Origin: Enterococcus_D sp050529585
GTDB taxonomy: Bacteria > Bacillota > Bacilli > Lactobacillales > Enterococcaceae
Reading direction: 5' to 3'
NCBI RefSeq assembly: GCF_050529585.1
Contig: NZ_CP172882.1
Span: 3,052,608-3,116,607 of the forward strand
DNA length: 64,000 nucleotides
The notes beneath the pieces are model-generated. The model was not told the DNA's origin. It did no database searches and worked only from the letters and a program-made list of their open reading frames with translations. A program made the translations under genes and the position numbers. Of the stretch, positions 37,810 through 46,951 are shown one piece after another. Numbering within the stretch: position 1 is the first letter of the stretch; each line of letters opens with the position of its first letter.

Positions 37810-39087
37810 ATGTTAGATGTAAAAATGATTCGCCAAAACTTTGAAGAAGTCCAGCAAAAGTTAGCTACACGGGGTGTGAAAGCCGAAGTGCTGGACCATT
37901 TCTTATCACTCGATGAACAACGCAGACAGCAATTAGTTAAAACAGAGGAATTAAAAAAATTGCGCAATGACGTTTCTGGAGAAATCGCAGCTTTGAAACG
38001 TGCCAAAGAAGATGCGACAGATAAAATCGCGCAAATGAAAGAAGTCGGCAGTCAAATCAAGCAATTAGATGAAGCCATTGATCAAATCGATGAAGAAATC
38101 AAGCAAATTGCTACGACACTCCCAAACTTACCGAATGATTCAGTACCCATCGGACAAAATGAAGAAGACAATGTTGAAGTACGACGTTGGTCGGCACCCA
38201 AAACATACGATTTCAAGCCAAAACCTCACTGGGAAATTGCAGAAGAACTAGGAATTTTAGATTTCGAACGCGGAGCAAAAGTTTCGGGAAGTCGTTTTGT
38301 TTATTACAAAGGCTTGGGCGCTCGCTTGGAACGTGCCTTATATAACTTTATGCTGGATCAGCATGTTTATGAGCATGGCTACACGGAAATGATGACCCCT
38401 TATATCGTCAATAGCCAATCGATGTTTGGTACTGGTCAATTTCCAAAATTCAAAGAAGATGTTTTCCAATTGGCAGATACAGATCTTACATTGATCCCAA
38501 CTGCAGAAGTGCCTTTGACCAATTACTATAATGGTGAGATTTTAGATGGCGCTCAACTGCCTATATACTTTACAGCACTCAGCCCATCATTTCGTTCAGA
38601 AGCTGGTAGCGCAGGCCGGGATACCCGAGGTTTGATACGTCTACATCAATTTAACAAAGTTGAAATGGTCAAATTTAGTGATGCACAGCATTCTTATGAT
38701 GAACTAGAAAAAATGACAGGCAACGCAGAAGATATTTTGCAAAAACTGAACCTACCATACCGTGTCATGGCCTTATGTACTGGCGATATGGGCTTTTCAG
38801 CGGCTAAGACCTACGATTTAGAAGTGTGGATCCCAGCGCAAGATACCTATCGTGAAATCAGTTCTTGTTCAAACTGTGAAGATTTCCAAGCCCGCCGTGC
38901 AATGATTCGTTATCGTGATCATGAAGGCAAAATCCATTATATGCATACATTAAATGGATCTGGTCTAGCAGTTGGTCGAACAGTTGCAGCAGTCTTAGAA
39001 AATAATCAAAACGAAGATGGCAGTGTGACGATTCCAGAAGTACTCGTACCTTACATGGGTGGTTTGACCAAAATCGAAAAAGCGTAA
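37810..39087 (+). CDS. serS: Seryl-tRNA synthetase
   Basis: A 425-residue class II synthetase. An N-terminal coiled-coil arm (about 1-105) binds the tRNA-Ser long variable arm; motif 2 reads FRSEAGSAGRDTRGLIRLHQF and motif 3 has LNGSGLAVGRTVAAVLEN. AGGAGG lies eight bases before the ATG. Expression is controlled by the T-box leader just upstream. Confidence 0.98.
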   Translation: MLDVKMIRQNFEEVQQKLATRGVKAEVLDHFLSLDEQRRQQLVKTEELKKLRNDVSGEIAALKRAKEDATDKIAQMKEVGSQIKQLDEAIDQIDEEIKQIATTLPNLPNDSVPIGQNEEDNVEVRRWSAPKTYDFKPKPHWEIAEELGILDFERGAKVSGSRFVYYKGLGARLERALYNFMLDQHVYEHGYTEMMTPYIVNSQSMFGTGQFPKFKEDVFQLADTDLTLIPTAEVPLTNYYNGEILDGAQLPIYFTALSPSFRSEAGSAGRDTRGLIRLHQFNKVEMVKFSDAQHSYDELEKMTGNAEDILQKLNLPYRVMALCTGDMGFSAAKTYDLEVWIPAQDTYREISSCSNCEDFQARRAMIRYRDHEGKIHYMHTLNGSGLAVGRTVAAVLENNQNEDGSVTIPEVLVPYMGGLTKIEKA

Positions 39088-39092
39088 ACGAG

Positions 39093-39130
39093 AGCTATGA
39101 CTACAGTTTTGTAGTCATAGCTTTTTTAGC
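39093..39130 (+). terminator. Terminator after serS
   Basis: AGCTATGACTACA pairs perfectly with TGTAGTCATAGCT around a four-base loop and is followed by six T. Confidence 0.9.
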
Positions 39131-39284
39131 AACATTTTGGTTAGCAGGCTACCCATTTGTGCAAGTGATGTACAAGGATTTCAATCCTTTTTGATCAAAT
39201 ATTAAAAAACCAACGTTTTTTTAAGATGATATATTAGAAAAAAGTACCGTTTCTTTAAATATACTAAGAAAGAAATCACCTATA

Positions 39285-39313
39285 TTGAAAGAATGTTACG
39301 ATTGTGTTACATT
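39285..39313 (+). promoter_or_regulatory. Promoter of the polysaccharide deacetylase gene
   Basis: TTGAAA (39285-39290), 17 bases, TACATT (39308-39313), 39 bases before the ATG. Confidence 0.55.
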
Positions 39314-39352
39314 TGGTTTACTTTATGATGATAAATGGAGGGATCAAGCCAA

Positions 39353-40912
39353 ATGCCTGATAAAGAAACGTATGCTCGTCGTAGTGATTTACATAAAAAG
39401 ACCACCGAAACAGCCAACGAAGAGGACAAAAACACTCTGGATAACAATCATCCAAAAAATGAGGTCCACTCAGATAAGTCAAATTCCTTGACTTCAAAAA
39501 GGAAAAACCCTTATGGAAAATATATTTTCGGCTTAGTCGCATTATTGATCATCGTGATCATCGCAACGGCTGGTTATATCGCCTATACATTACAACAACA
39601 AGAAAAAGAGGCTCAGGAAAAATATGAAGCTGCAGCTAGCGCTTTACTGGATAAGGTTGCGGAAGAACAAGCGCAAAATGGTCTAGAAACCGAAAGCCAG
39701 CTATTAGCCAAAGGTGACCGCAAAGAAGTGATCTATCGCCCACAGGATGATAGCAAGATGCCTATCAGTGATGCAACCAGCAAACTGACAGCATTGGTTG
39801 AAAAACTTGACAAGAAACACAGTGAAAAAGAAATCGTAACGATTGCACAAGTCAAATCGCAAGCCGTCTCTTCGAAAGTGTCCGTTTATTCTTTACAAGC
39901 CGACAGCTATGTTTGGAATCGAGAGTCTGGAAAATTTAAAGATGCAGATACCCTAACAGAATCCCCTGTCTATGTTTCTGAAAAAACAAAAACCGCTTTG
40001 ACCATCAAAGACTTGATTCCAGATCAAGCAAGTCTTTTAGGTATCCAACAAGTGATCGAGCAAAAGATTCTGGAACAATCCGATGATCCAGATAAAATCA
40101 TCGATGCTGTTTTAACCATGGATAAAATCACTTTTGATTCAAAAATGACCTATGATCCAGAGAAATTGACGATCGAATTACCAGAAAATAAAACTGGTGT
40201 GGACAAAATCACATTGGCTTATAAAGATATTGCTGCCTTCATCGATACAGATTTAGTGAAAGCAGAGAGTGTCAAAGACGCGTTACCTGTCCTAGATGAA
40301 AATAAAAAATATATCGCTTTGACCTTTGATGATGGGCCAAATGACTCTTCTACTTTAAATTTACTAGATATTTTGAAAGAAAATGATGTCAAAGCTACCT
40401 TCTTCATGCTTGGTCAAATGGTGGCGCAGTATCCTGACTCAGCCAAGAAAGTCGCTGAAGCTGGACATGAAATAGCTAGTCACTCTTACTCTCATCCTCA
40501 ATTAAATACATTATCAGTCGATGACCTAAGAGAAGAAATCATTAAAACCGATGAAGCTATTTTCAAAGCAACCGGTACGCTGCCAAGAAATCTACGTCCG
40601 CCATATGGTGCCATTGACAAAAAAAGTGCAGAGACAGTGGCTATGCCGATCATTCAATGGGATATTGATTCTCAAGATTGGAAATCAAAAGATCCTGGCA
40701 AGATCAATGCAGTCGTCAAACAAAATGCGTTTAATGGCGCCATTATTTTGATCCATGATATCCACCCACAATCTGTCAAAGCCGTACCTGGTATTATTAA
40801 AATGTTAAAAGAAGAAGGTTATACGTTCGTAACGGTCGATCAATTGTTGGCTGGTAAGCAAAAACCGCTCCACCAATACTTTGGTATGACTGATGAACGC
40901 TTAGTTGAATAA
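39353..40912 (+). CDS. Membrane-anchored polysaccharide deacetylase (PgdA type)
   Basis: About 519 residues: cytoplasmic polar N terminus, one membrane segment (about 43-65), an extracellular domain of about 250 residues, then a NodB deacetylase domain. NodB motifs are all present: TFDDGP, HEIASHSYSHP (metal His residues), RPPYGA, DSQDWK and LIHDI. The likely substrate is peptidoglycan GlcNAc, which gives lysozyme resistance in PgdA; other glycans are possible. The frame opens six codons earlier, but GGAGGG is 10 bases before the ATG at 39353. Single-gene unit. Confidence 0.9.
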   Translation: MPDKETYARRSDLHKKTTETANEEDKNTLDNNHPKNEVHSDKSNSLTSKRKNPYGKYIFGLVALLIIVIIATAGYIAYTLQQQEKEAQEKYEAAASALLDKVAEEQAQNGLETESQLLAKGDRKEVIYRPQDDSKMPISDATSKLTALVEKLDKKHSEKEIVTIAQVKSQAVSSKVSVYSLQADSYVWNRESGKFKDADTLTESPVYVSEKTKTALTIKDLIPDQASLLGIQQVIEQKILEQSDDPDKIIDAVLTMDKITFDSKMTYDPEKLTIELPENKTGVDKITLAYKDIAAFIDTDLVKAESVKDALPVLDENKKYIALTFDDGPNDSSTLNLLDILKENDVKATFFMLGQMVAQYPDSAKKVAEAGHEIASHSYSHPQLNTLSVDDLREEIIKTDEAIFKATGTLPRNLRPPYGAIDKKSAETVAMPIIQWDIDSQDWKSKDPGKINAVVKQNAFNGAIILIHDIHPQSVKAVPGIIKMLKEEGYTFVTVDQLLAGKQKPLHQYFGMTDERLVE

Positions 40913-40940
40913 AGATTGATTCTATGCGATGATCAATCAC

Positions 40941-40980
40941 AAAAGAAACCGCCGAGATACATTTCTCGGCGGTTTCTTCC
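40941..40980. terminator. Bidirectional terminator between the deacetylase and tetR genes
   Basis: GAAACCGCCGAGA pairs with TCTCGGCGGTTTC around a six-base loop. T tracts are short on both sides but the stem is strong. Confidence 0.75.
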
Positions 40981-41534
40981 TATTCTCCCCCATAAACATT
41001 TGTAGCAAATATCTGGATCAGCAATGAAGCTACTGCATCTGGTGCCATTTCAGGAAAATCTTTTAACCATCGTTCGATCAATCCAATCGAACCGCAGACA
41101 AAATAGCTTAAACACAATTCCAATTCTGCTGTTGTCGCTTCTTTAAAATATAGCGCAAAGCGTTTGAAGGTTTCCGGTTTGATTTCAGTTAACAATAAAT
41201 TCAATAAATGGCTATTGTTCAACAAAATCAAATGCGTGGTACTTGGATTGTCGTATAAAATAGTCAGTAGTTTGGCGAGCCATAAATCAAGAGAAAGACT
41301 TTCTTTCTGTAAGTTATCTGCAATTTCATGTACCAATTCCGCTTCGATCTCTTCAAGTAATGCAGCTGTGTCCTTATAATATTTATAAAAAGTTCCCCGG
41401 TTGATATCTGCTCGCTCAGCAATTTCTTTGATTGTGATCTTAGCATAGTCTTTTTCTAACAATAAGTCTTGAAACGCTTGTCTAATCACTTTCTTCGAGT
41501 ATAGTGTCCGACGATTCCCCGCTATTCCTGCCAT
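40980..41534 (-). CDS. TetR/AcrR family regulator
   Basis: A 184-residue regulator with an N-terminal TetR helix-turn-helix (ITIKEIAERADINRGTFYKYYKD) and a variable ligand domain. AAGGAG lies six bases before the ATG at 41534; an in-frame start eight codons upstream is less likely. It is divergent from the ABC exporter genes, with 149 bases between, so it probably represses them. Confidence 0.9.
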   Translation of the reverse strand: MAGIAGNRRTLYSKKVIRQAFQDLLLEKDYAKITIKEIAERADINRGTFYKYYKDTAALLEEIEAELVHEIADNLQKESLSLDLWLAKLLTILYDNPSTTHLILLNNSHLLNLLLTEIKPETFKRFALYFKEATTAELELCLSYFVCGSIGLIERWLKDFPEMAPDAVASLLIQIFATNVYGGE

Positions 41535-41605
41535 CAGATACTCCTTTCTTTTCAACACTTTCTTTTTATTTGTTTATTTTATGACATTTCAATAAGTATT
41601 GAGGA

Positions 41606-41634
41606 TTGCCCTCGCTTTTCTTTCTTAGTATACT
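41606..41634 (+). promoter_or_regulatory. Promoter of the ABC exporter operon
   Basis: TTGCCC (41606-41611), 17 bases, TATACT (41629-41634). Just downstream (41636-41667) lie short palindromes, TGATT-A-AATCA and AACACGTGTT, plausible operator parts for the divergent TetR protein. Confidence 0.6.
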
Positions 41635-41683
41635 AACACCATGTGATTAAATCAACACGTGTTTATTAAATGGAGGCCTTTGA

Positions 41684-42385
41684 ATGAGTTATGTTGAAGT
41701 AAAAAATGAATGTAAAAGATATCAAATGGGTGAAACCACGATTACTGCCAATGATCACCTTTCTTTTTCGATTGAAGAAGGTGAATTGGTGGTTATCTTA
41801 GGTCCTAGTGGTGCTGGAAAATCAACAGTCTTAAATATTTTAGGTGGCATGGATTCTCCCGATGAAGGACAAATCATTATCGATCAAGTAGACATCGCCC
41901 AGTTCTCTGACAAGCAATTGACGGAGTATCGCCGCAAAGACGTCGGTTTCGTCTTTCAATTCTACAATTTAGTGCCTAATTTGACCGCCAAAGAGAATAT
42001 CGAATTGGCGACCGAGGTGTCTCCAAATGCATTAGATCCTGATGTGGTATTGGCACAAGTCGGTTTAGAGAATCGAAAAAACAATTTTCCAGCTCAGCTT
42101 TCCGGCGGTGAGCAGCAGCGCGTCTCTATTGCCCGAGCACTGGCGAAGAACCCTAAATTGCTGCTATGTGATGAACCAACAGGTGCCCTAGATTTTGAAA
42201 CCGGCAAGCAAGTACTGAAGCTCTTGCAAAATGCCAGTCGTGAAAATGGCAATACCGTACTGATCATCACCCACAACAGTGCCATCGCACCCATCGCTGA
42301 TCGGGTGATCCATATCAATGATGCTACGGTACGTTCGATTGAAGAAAATAAACAGCCGATCTCTATCGATGATATCGTTTGGTAG
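41684..42385 (+). CDS. ABC transporter ATPase (MacB/LolD-like)
   Basis: A 233-residue ATPase with Walker A GPSGAGKST, signature LSGGEQQRVSIARAL, Walker B LLLCDEPTGALD and switch His in IITHN. The long insert FQFYNLVPNLTAKENIELA is typical of the MacB/FtsE-like exporters that pair with FtsX-type permeases. It precedes the permease gene by nine bases. Confidence 0.93.
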   Translation: MSYVEVKNECKRYQMGETTITANDHLSFSIEEGELVVILGPSGAGKSTVLNILGGMDSPDEGQIIIDQVDIAQFSDKQLTEYRRKDVGFVFQFYNLVPNLTAKENIELATEVSPNALDPDVVLAQVGLENRKNNFPAQLSGGEQQRVSIARALAKNPKLLLCDEPTGALDFETGKQVLKLLQNASRENGNTVLIITHNSAIAPIADRVIHINDATVRSIEENKQPISIDDIVW

Positions 42386-42394
42386 GAGGCTCTG

Positions 42395-45103
42395 ATGAAA
42401 AATAAAACCTATTTAAAAGCCAGTTTCCGTGAGATCGGTCAATCCAAAGGCCGTTTCATTGCCATTACCCTGATTATTTTCCTCGGTACTTTTCTATTTG
42501 TCGGCGTCAAAGCTACCGGCCCGATTTTGAACCACTCAGCCAGTGCTTATGTGGATAGCCAGCAGTTGGCTGACCTGCAAGTCACATCCACTTTAGGCCT
42601 TACAGATGAAGACCTGGATGTTGCAGCGAAAGCCGACGCCCATGTAGAATCTGCTTACCAGTTTTATGCCACAGTAAATAGCGATGAAGTCGTTCAAGTC
42701 AACTCTTTTAATAAAGAGCAAACGCTGAATCAGCTTTTGGTCAAAGAAGGACGTTTGCCCGAAGAAAAAGATGAAATCATTTTAGATGCCGAAGCCAAAA
42801 ACTATGGCTACCGTTTAGGTGATGCTTACACCTTTGATGATACGGATAATTTATCTGAGGAAAGCTACACGATCGTTGGTTTTGCTGACTCACCGATCTA
42901 TATCAGTGTTGCAGAACGCGGCTATGCAAACGTCGGTAGTGGTGTCGTTTCCTACTTCGCTTATGTGCCTGAATCAGCATTCACGATGGAGGTCAAATCG
43001 ATTCTCTACTTCTCCTTTGACGATGTTCAATCTTTAGAGACTTATTCTGATGCGTATGAAGAGAAGATGGACAGTCATCAAGAATCGATCGAAGCACTCT
43101 TTGCCGATCGACCGCAAGAACGCTTGGCTGAAATCAAAGCAGATGCCATGGAAGATATCACACCCGCACAAGATGAGTTAGCGGACAATCAGGCCAAACT
43201 TGATGACGGACAAGCACAACTCGATGCTGCCAAAGAACAACTGAATGAACAAAAAGCCGCTTTAAGTCAATTGCCGCAAACACAACAAGCAGCCCTTAGC
43301 GCCCAAATCGCTGCTGGCGAAGCTGAGTTGACCCAACAGCAAGAAACCCTTGATGCCCAACAAGCGCAATTAGATGAAGCGCAACAAACCATTCAGGATA
43401 ATTTGGCTGACTTAGATGCTTTAGAAGAACCCACATATCTCTATAACCAGCGCAAAGACAATCCTGGTTTTCAAGAATATGGCGGATTATCAGATCGGAT
43501 AGCAGCTATTGCCAATGTCTTCCCAGTATTCTTCTTTTTTATTGCCGCCTTGATTACCTTTACAACGTTATCGCGAATGGTAGAAGAAAATCGTAAAGAA
43601 ATTGGTACCTTGAAAGCATTAGGTTATGGAAAAGCAGAAATATCGATCAAATATTTGATTTATGCCATGCTTTCTTCCGTGATCGGCATCACCAGCGGTG
43701 CCATTTTAGGAACCGAGCTGTTGCCTCGCTTGATTTATTTTCTATCAAGTGATCGCTATCTTTTGGATGGTATCCGTGTCTATTATGTTTGGTCGCCAAT
43801 CATTTTAGCTGCCATTGCCTTTTTGATTGCTGCACTCGGTGCCTGTCTTTTTGTTTTGATCAAGGAATTGCGGGAAAAACCAGCACAATTATTACAAGTA
43901 CGCGCACCAAAACCAGGGAAACGGATTTTCTTGGAAAGAATTACGCCATTATGGTCTCGATTAAGTTTTAATCAAAAAGTAAGTTTCCGAAATATATTCC
44001 GCTATAAATCACGCATGGTCATGGCAGTCATAGGAATTGCAGGCTGTACGGGATTGATGGTCGCTGGTGTAGGCTTGAAAGATTCCCTTGGTGCTGTCAC
44101 CAGCAAACAATTTGGACCGATTACCGATTATCAGGCGGTCGTTACCCTGTCTGATAACAAAGAAGCTACATTAGACAAAGCCGAAAAGGCGATTGCTGAC
44201 GATACAAAAGTGACCCACACATTAGCAGTCAATAGTGAAACCATCGAGATTCGTCCTGAAAATCAAGGAAAACAGAGTCTGACTTTGATGGTCCCTGCAG
44301 ATAGCGAAGATTTTGCAGATTATGTACATTTGACCTCATTAGATGGCAATCCATTGCCTTTGACCGATAATGGTGCAGTCTTAACCATGAAATATGCCGA
44401 ACTTTATGATATCAACGTAGGAGATACTTTGACTTTCTATAATAGTGATCAAGAATCTTTTGATGTAAAAATCAGTGGGATTGCTGAGAACTACTTAGGA
44501 AATTCTTTGTACCTTTCGCAAGAAACGTATGAAGCAATGACCAATACCGCCTTTGCACCTAATACTTTATTACTTAAGAGCGATACAATGAGTCAAAAGC
44601 AAGAACAAAACCTTTCAACTGCTTTGTTGGAAACAGATAGTGTCAAGAATACCACTTTTCTATCCGCGCAAATCAATACCCAAAATGAATCGATGGGCAA
44701 TCTAGACTCCATTGTCTTGATACTCGTTGTACTATCTGGCGCATTGGCTTTTGTCGTTTTATATAACTTAACAAATATCAATGTATCAGAACGAATTCGT
44801 GAACTATCTACGATCAAAGTGTTAGGTTTTTACAATAAGGAAGTCACGATGTATATTGTTCGTGAAAATATTGTCTTTACACTATTCGGGATTTTGGCCG
44901 GTTATGGGGTTGGTTACTTCTTGACGGACTTTATTCTCGCGCAAGCGTCCATGGAAAATATGGTCTTTCCTCTCGTAATCAATTGGCCGGCATATGCTTT
45001 AGCAGGCGGAATGACCATTCTCTTTACTGTTATCGTTATGTTTGTCACTCATATAAAATTGACCCACATCAATATGATCGATGCATTGAAATCGAACGAA
45101 TAA
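42395..45103 (+). CDS. ABC transporter permease with two FtsX domains and a coiled coil
   Basis: A 902-residue permease. One N-terminal membrane segment (about 20-40), a large outer domain, a Gln/Ala/Asp-rich coiled coil (about 245-345), then two FtsX-type blocks: PVFFFFIAALITFTTLSRMVEENRKEIGTLKALGY with three segments, and a C-terminal block beginning VLILVVLSGALAFVVLYNLTNI. Such type VII systems act as mechanotransmitters or export peptides and lipophilic drugs. The substrate cannot be read from the sequence. Regulation by the divergent TetR protein is likely. Confidence 0.9.
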   Translation: MKNKTYLKASFREIGQSKGRFIAITLIIFLGTFLFVGVKATGPILNHSASAYVDSQQLADLQVTSTLGLTDEDLDVAAKADAHVESAYQFYATVNSDEVVQVNSFNKEQTLNQLLVKEGRLPEEKDEIILDAEAKNYGYRLGDAYTFDDTDNLSEESYTIVGFADSPIYISVAERGYANVGSGVVSYFAYVPESAFTMEVKSILYFSFDDVQSLETYSDAYEEKMDSHQESIEALFADRPQERLAEIKADAMEDITPAQDELADNQAKLDDGQAQLDAAKEQLNEQKAALSQLPQTQQAALSAQIAAGEAELTQQQETLDAQQAQLDEAQQTIQDNLADLDALEEPTYLYNQRKDNPGFQEYGGLSDRIAAIANVFPVFFFFIAALITFTTLSRMVEENRKEIGTLKALGYGKAEISIKYLIYAMLSSVIGITSGAILGTELLPRLIYFLSSDRYLLDGIRVYYVWSPIILAAIAFLIAALGACLFVLIKELREKPAQLLQVRAPKPGKRIFLERITPLWSRLSFNQKVSFRNIFRYKSRMVMAVIGIAGCTGLMVAGVGLKDSLGAVTSKQFGPITDYQAVVTLSDNKEATLDKAEKAIADDTKVTHTLAVNSETIEIRPENQGKQSLTLMVPADSEDFADYVHLTSLDGNPLPLTDNGAVLTMKYAELYDINVGDTLTFYNSDQESFDVKISGIAENYLGNSLYLSQETYEAMTNTAFAPNTLLLKSDTMSQKQEQNLSTALLETDSVKNTTFLSAQINTQNESMGNLDSIVLILVVLSGALAFVVLYNLTNINVSERIRELSTIKVLGFYNKEVTMYIVRENIVFTLFGILAGYGVGYFLTDFILAQASMENMVFPLVINWPAYALAGGMTILFTVIVMFVTHIKLTHINMIDALKSNE

Positions 45104-45105
45104 AA

Positions 45106-45148
45106 AAAAGACATCTGCGGCCTCAAATTGAGGTACAGATGTCTTTTT
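45106..45148. terminator. Bidirectional terminator between the ABC permease and guaB
   Basis: AAAAGACATCTG pairs with CAGATGTCTTTT; A- and T-tracts on both sides serve both converging genes. An inner CTCAAATTGAG repeat extends the stem. Confidence 0.85.
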
Positions 45149-45151
45149 GAA

Positions 45152-45167
45152 TGTTTCACGTGAAAAC
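45152..45167. promoter_or_regulatory. parS-like centromere site
   Basis: TGTTTCACGTGAAAAC matches the consensus TGTTTCACGTGAAACA at 14 of 16 positions, with the 14-base TTTCACGTGAAA core intact. It lies between converging genes about 6 kb from parB and 19 kb from the origin. Confidence 0.8.
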
Positions 45168-45169
45168 TA

Positions 45170-46654
45170 TTAAGATTTCACTGAATAGTTTGGTGCTTCT
45201 TTTGTGATTTGAACATCGTGAGGATGTGATTCTTTTAGTCCATTGCCACTCATTTGAATAAATTGGGCTTCGTCGCGTAATTGTTGTAAATTAGCTGCAC
45301 CGACATAACCCATACCTGATTTCAATCCACCAATCATTTGGAAAATGATATCAGAAACACTCCCTTTGTATGCCACGCGTCCTTCAATACCTTCTGGAAC
45401 CAATTTATTGGCTTCGTTGACGCCGCCTTGGAAATAACGATCACTGGAACCTTTTTCCATTGCACCTAGTGAACCCATACCACGATAAGTCTTGAAGCGG
45501 CGGCCTTGATAAATTTCAAATTCACCTGGTGATTCATCGGTACCGGCTAACATACTGCCTAACATGACTGCATGACCGCCAGCTGCTAATGCTTTCACAA
45601 TATCGCCAGAATATTTGATTCCGCCATCTGCAATAATCGCTTTGCCATATTGACGGGCAACAGAAGCTGCATCGTAGATAGCCGTCAACTGAGGAACACC
45701 TACACCAGCAACGACCCGGGTCGTACAAATCGAACCTGGACCAATTCCGACCTTCACGACATCGACACCTGCATCATACAGTGCTTTCGTGCCTTCTGCT
45801 GTTGCGACATTTCCAGCAATCAATGTTGCTTCAGGGAATTGACCACGGATTTCAGAAATTTTACGCAGCACGCCTGCACTATGGCCATGGGCAGTATCGA
45901 TCACAATAGCGTCAGCACCTGCATCTAATAATGCTTGTGCCCGTTCAAACGTATCACTCGTGACACCCACTGCTGCGGCCACTAAAAGACGGCCATGTGT
46001 ATCTTTGGCAGCGTTCGGGAATTCAATGACTTTTTCGATATCTTTGATTGTGATCAAGCCGCTTAAGCGTCCTTCTTCATCAACAATCGGCAATTTTTCA
46101 ATTTTATGTTGTTGCAAGATTTTTTCGGCATCTTTCAATGAAGTACCTACAGGAGCTGTGATCAATTGTTCTTTCGTCATGACATCATCAATAGACATCG
46201 TATAATCTGTGACAAAGCGCATATCACGGTTGGTGATAATGCCGACAAGGATACGATTTTCCATCGTTTCGACAATAGGTACACCACTGATACGGTATTT
46301 GCTCATCAAATGTTCTGCATCAGCTACGAGGTGGCTTGGTGTTAAGAAAAATGGATCGATGATCACGCCACTTTCTGAGCGTTTGACTTTACGGACTTCA
46401 TCAGCTTGCGCAGCAATACTCATGTTCTTATGGATCACGCCTAATCCACCTTGACGTGCCATTGAAATGGCCATTTTACTATCAGTTACTGTATCCATAC
46501 TGGCACTCATGATTGGTATATTCAACGTAATATTCGGGGCAAGTTGCACACGCATATCCACATCGTTTGGCAACACGTGACTTTCTGCAGGAATCAATAA
46601 GACATCATCGAACGTTAACCCTTTTTTTACAAATTTGGTTTCCCAGTTGGACAT
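45170..46654 (-). CDS. guaB: Inosine-5'-monophosphate dehydrogenase
   Basis: A 494-residue TIM-barrel enzyme oxidising IMP to XMP, the committed GTP step. Two CBS domains (about 95-215) interrupt the barrel. The catalytic Cys is in GIGPGSICTTRVVAGVG, and the flap holds YRGMGSLGAM. GTG at 46666 overlaps the ribosome site AAGGAG, so the ATG at 46654 (11 bases away) is preferred. A good promoter lies about 40 bases upstream. Single-gene unit. Confidence 0.97.
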   Translation of the reverse strand: MSNWETKFVKKGLTFDDVLLIPAESHVLPNDVDMRVQLAPNITLNIPIMSASMDTVTDSKMAISMARQGGLGVIHKNMSIAAQADEVRKVKRSESGVIIDPFFLTPSHLVADAEHLMSKYRISGVPIVETMENRILVGIITNRDMRFVTDYTMSIDDVMTKEQLITAPVGTSLKDAEKILQQHKIEKLPIVDEEGRLSGLITIKDIEKVIEFPNAAKDTHGRLLVAAAVGVTSDTFERAQALLDAGADAIVIDTAHGHSAGVLRKISEIRGQFPEATLIAGNVATAEGTKALYDAGVDVVKVGIGPGSICTTRVVAGVGVPQLTAIYDAASVARQYGKAIIADGGIKYSGDIVKALAAGGHAVMLGSMLAGTDESPGEFEIYQGRRFKTYRGMGSLGAMEKGSSDRYFQGGVNEANKLVPEGIEGRVAYKGSVSDIIFQMIGGLKSGMGYVGAANLQQLRDEAQFIQMSGNGLKESHPHDVQITKEAPNYSVKS

Positions 46655-46693
46655 TTTTGTAACCACTCCTTAAAGTTTTTAGGTATTTTAAAA

Positions 46694-46722
46694 AAAATAT
46701 CAAAATTCTTTTCATAAGTCAA
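46694..46722 (-). promoter_or_regulatory. Promoter of guaB
   Basis: TTGACT (46717-46722), 17 bases, TATTTT (46694-46699) on the minus strand. No clear PurR box was found. Confidence 0.65.
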
Positions 46723-46870
46723 CCTTTCGGAAAGCTTTCTTATTTATCATACGTAATCAGAATCGCAATTCTCATAATCGACTTTTATTTTCTCAAAATA
46801 CGCTGCTTTTGAAGAAACTAATCTGCCACGTCCACTTTTCGTACAGACCAGCAATCAGACCTAGTGGACC

Positions 46871-46914
46871 AAAAAAAAGCAGCCAGATCCTTCTAATAAG
46901 AAGCACCTAGCTGC
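46871..46914 (-). terminator. Terminator after the MFS efflux gene
   Basis: A long imperfect stem (GCAGCTAGGTGCTTCT with AGAAGGATCTGGCTGC) followed by eight T on the minus strand. Confidence 0.8.
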
Positions 46915-46951
46915 AAAAGTGAGGGCTGATATCTCATCGAATCATTCTCGA

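Noticed and set aside
41656..41665. AACACGTGTT as a parS site
   Set aside because: The flanking TTT/AAA of parS is absent; more likely an operator half for the TetR protein.
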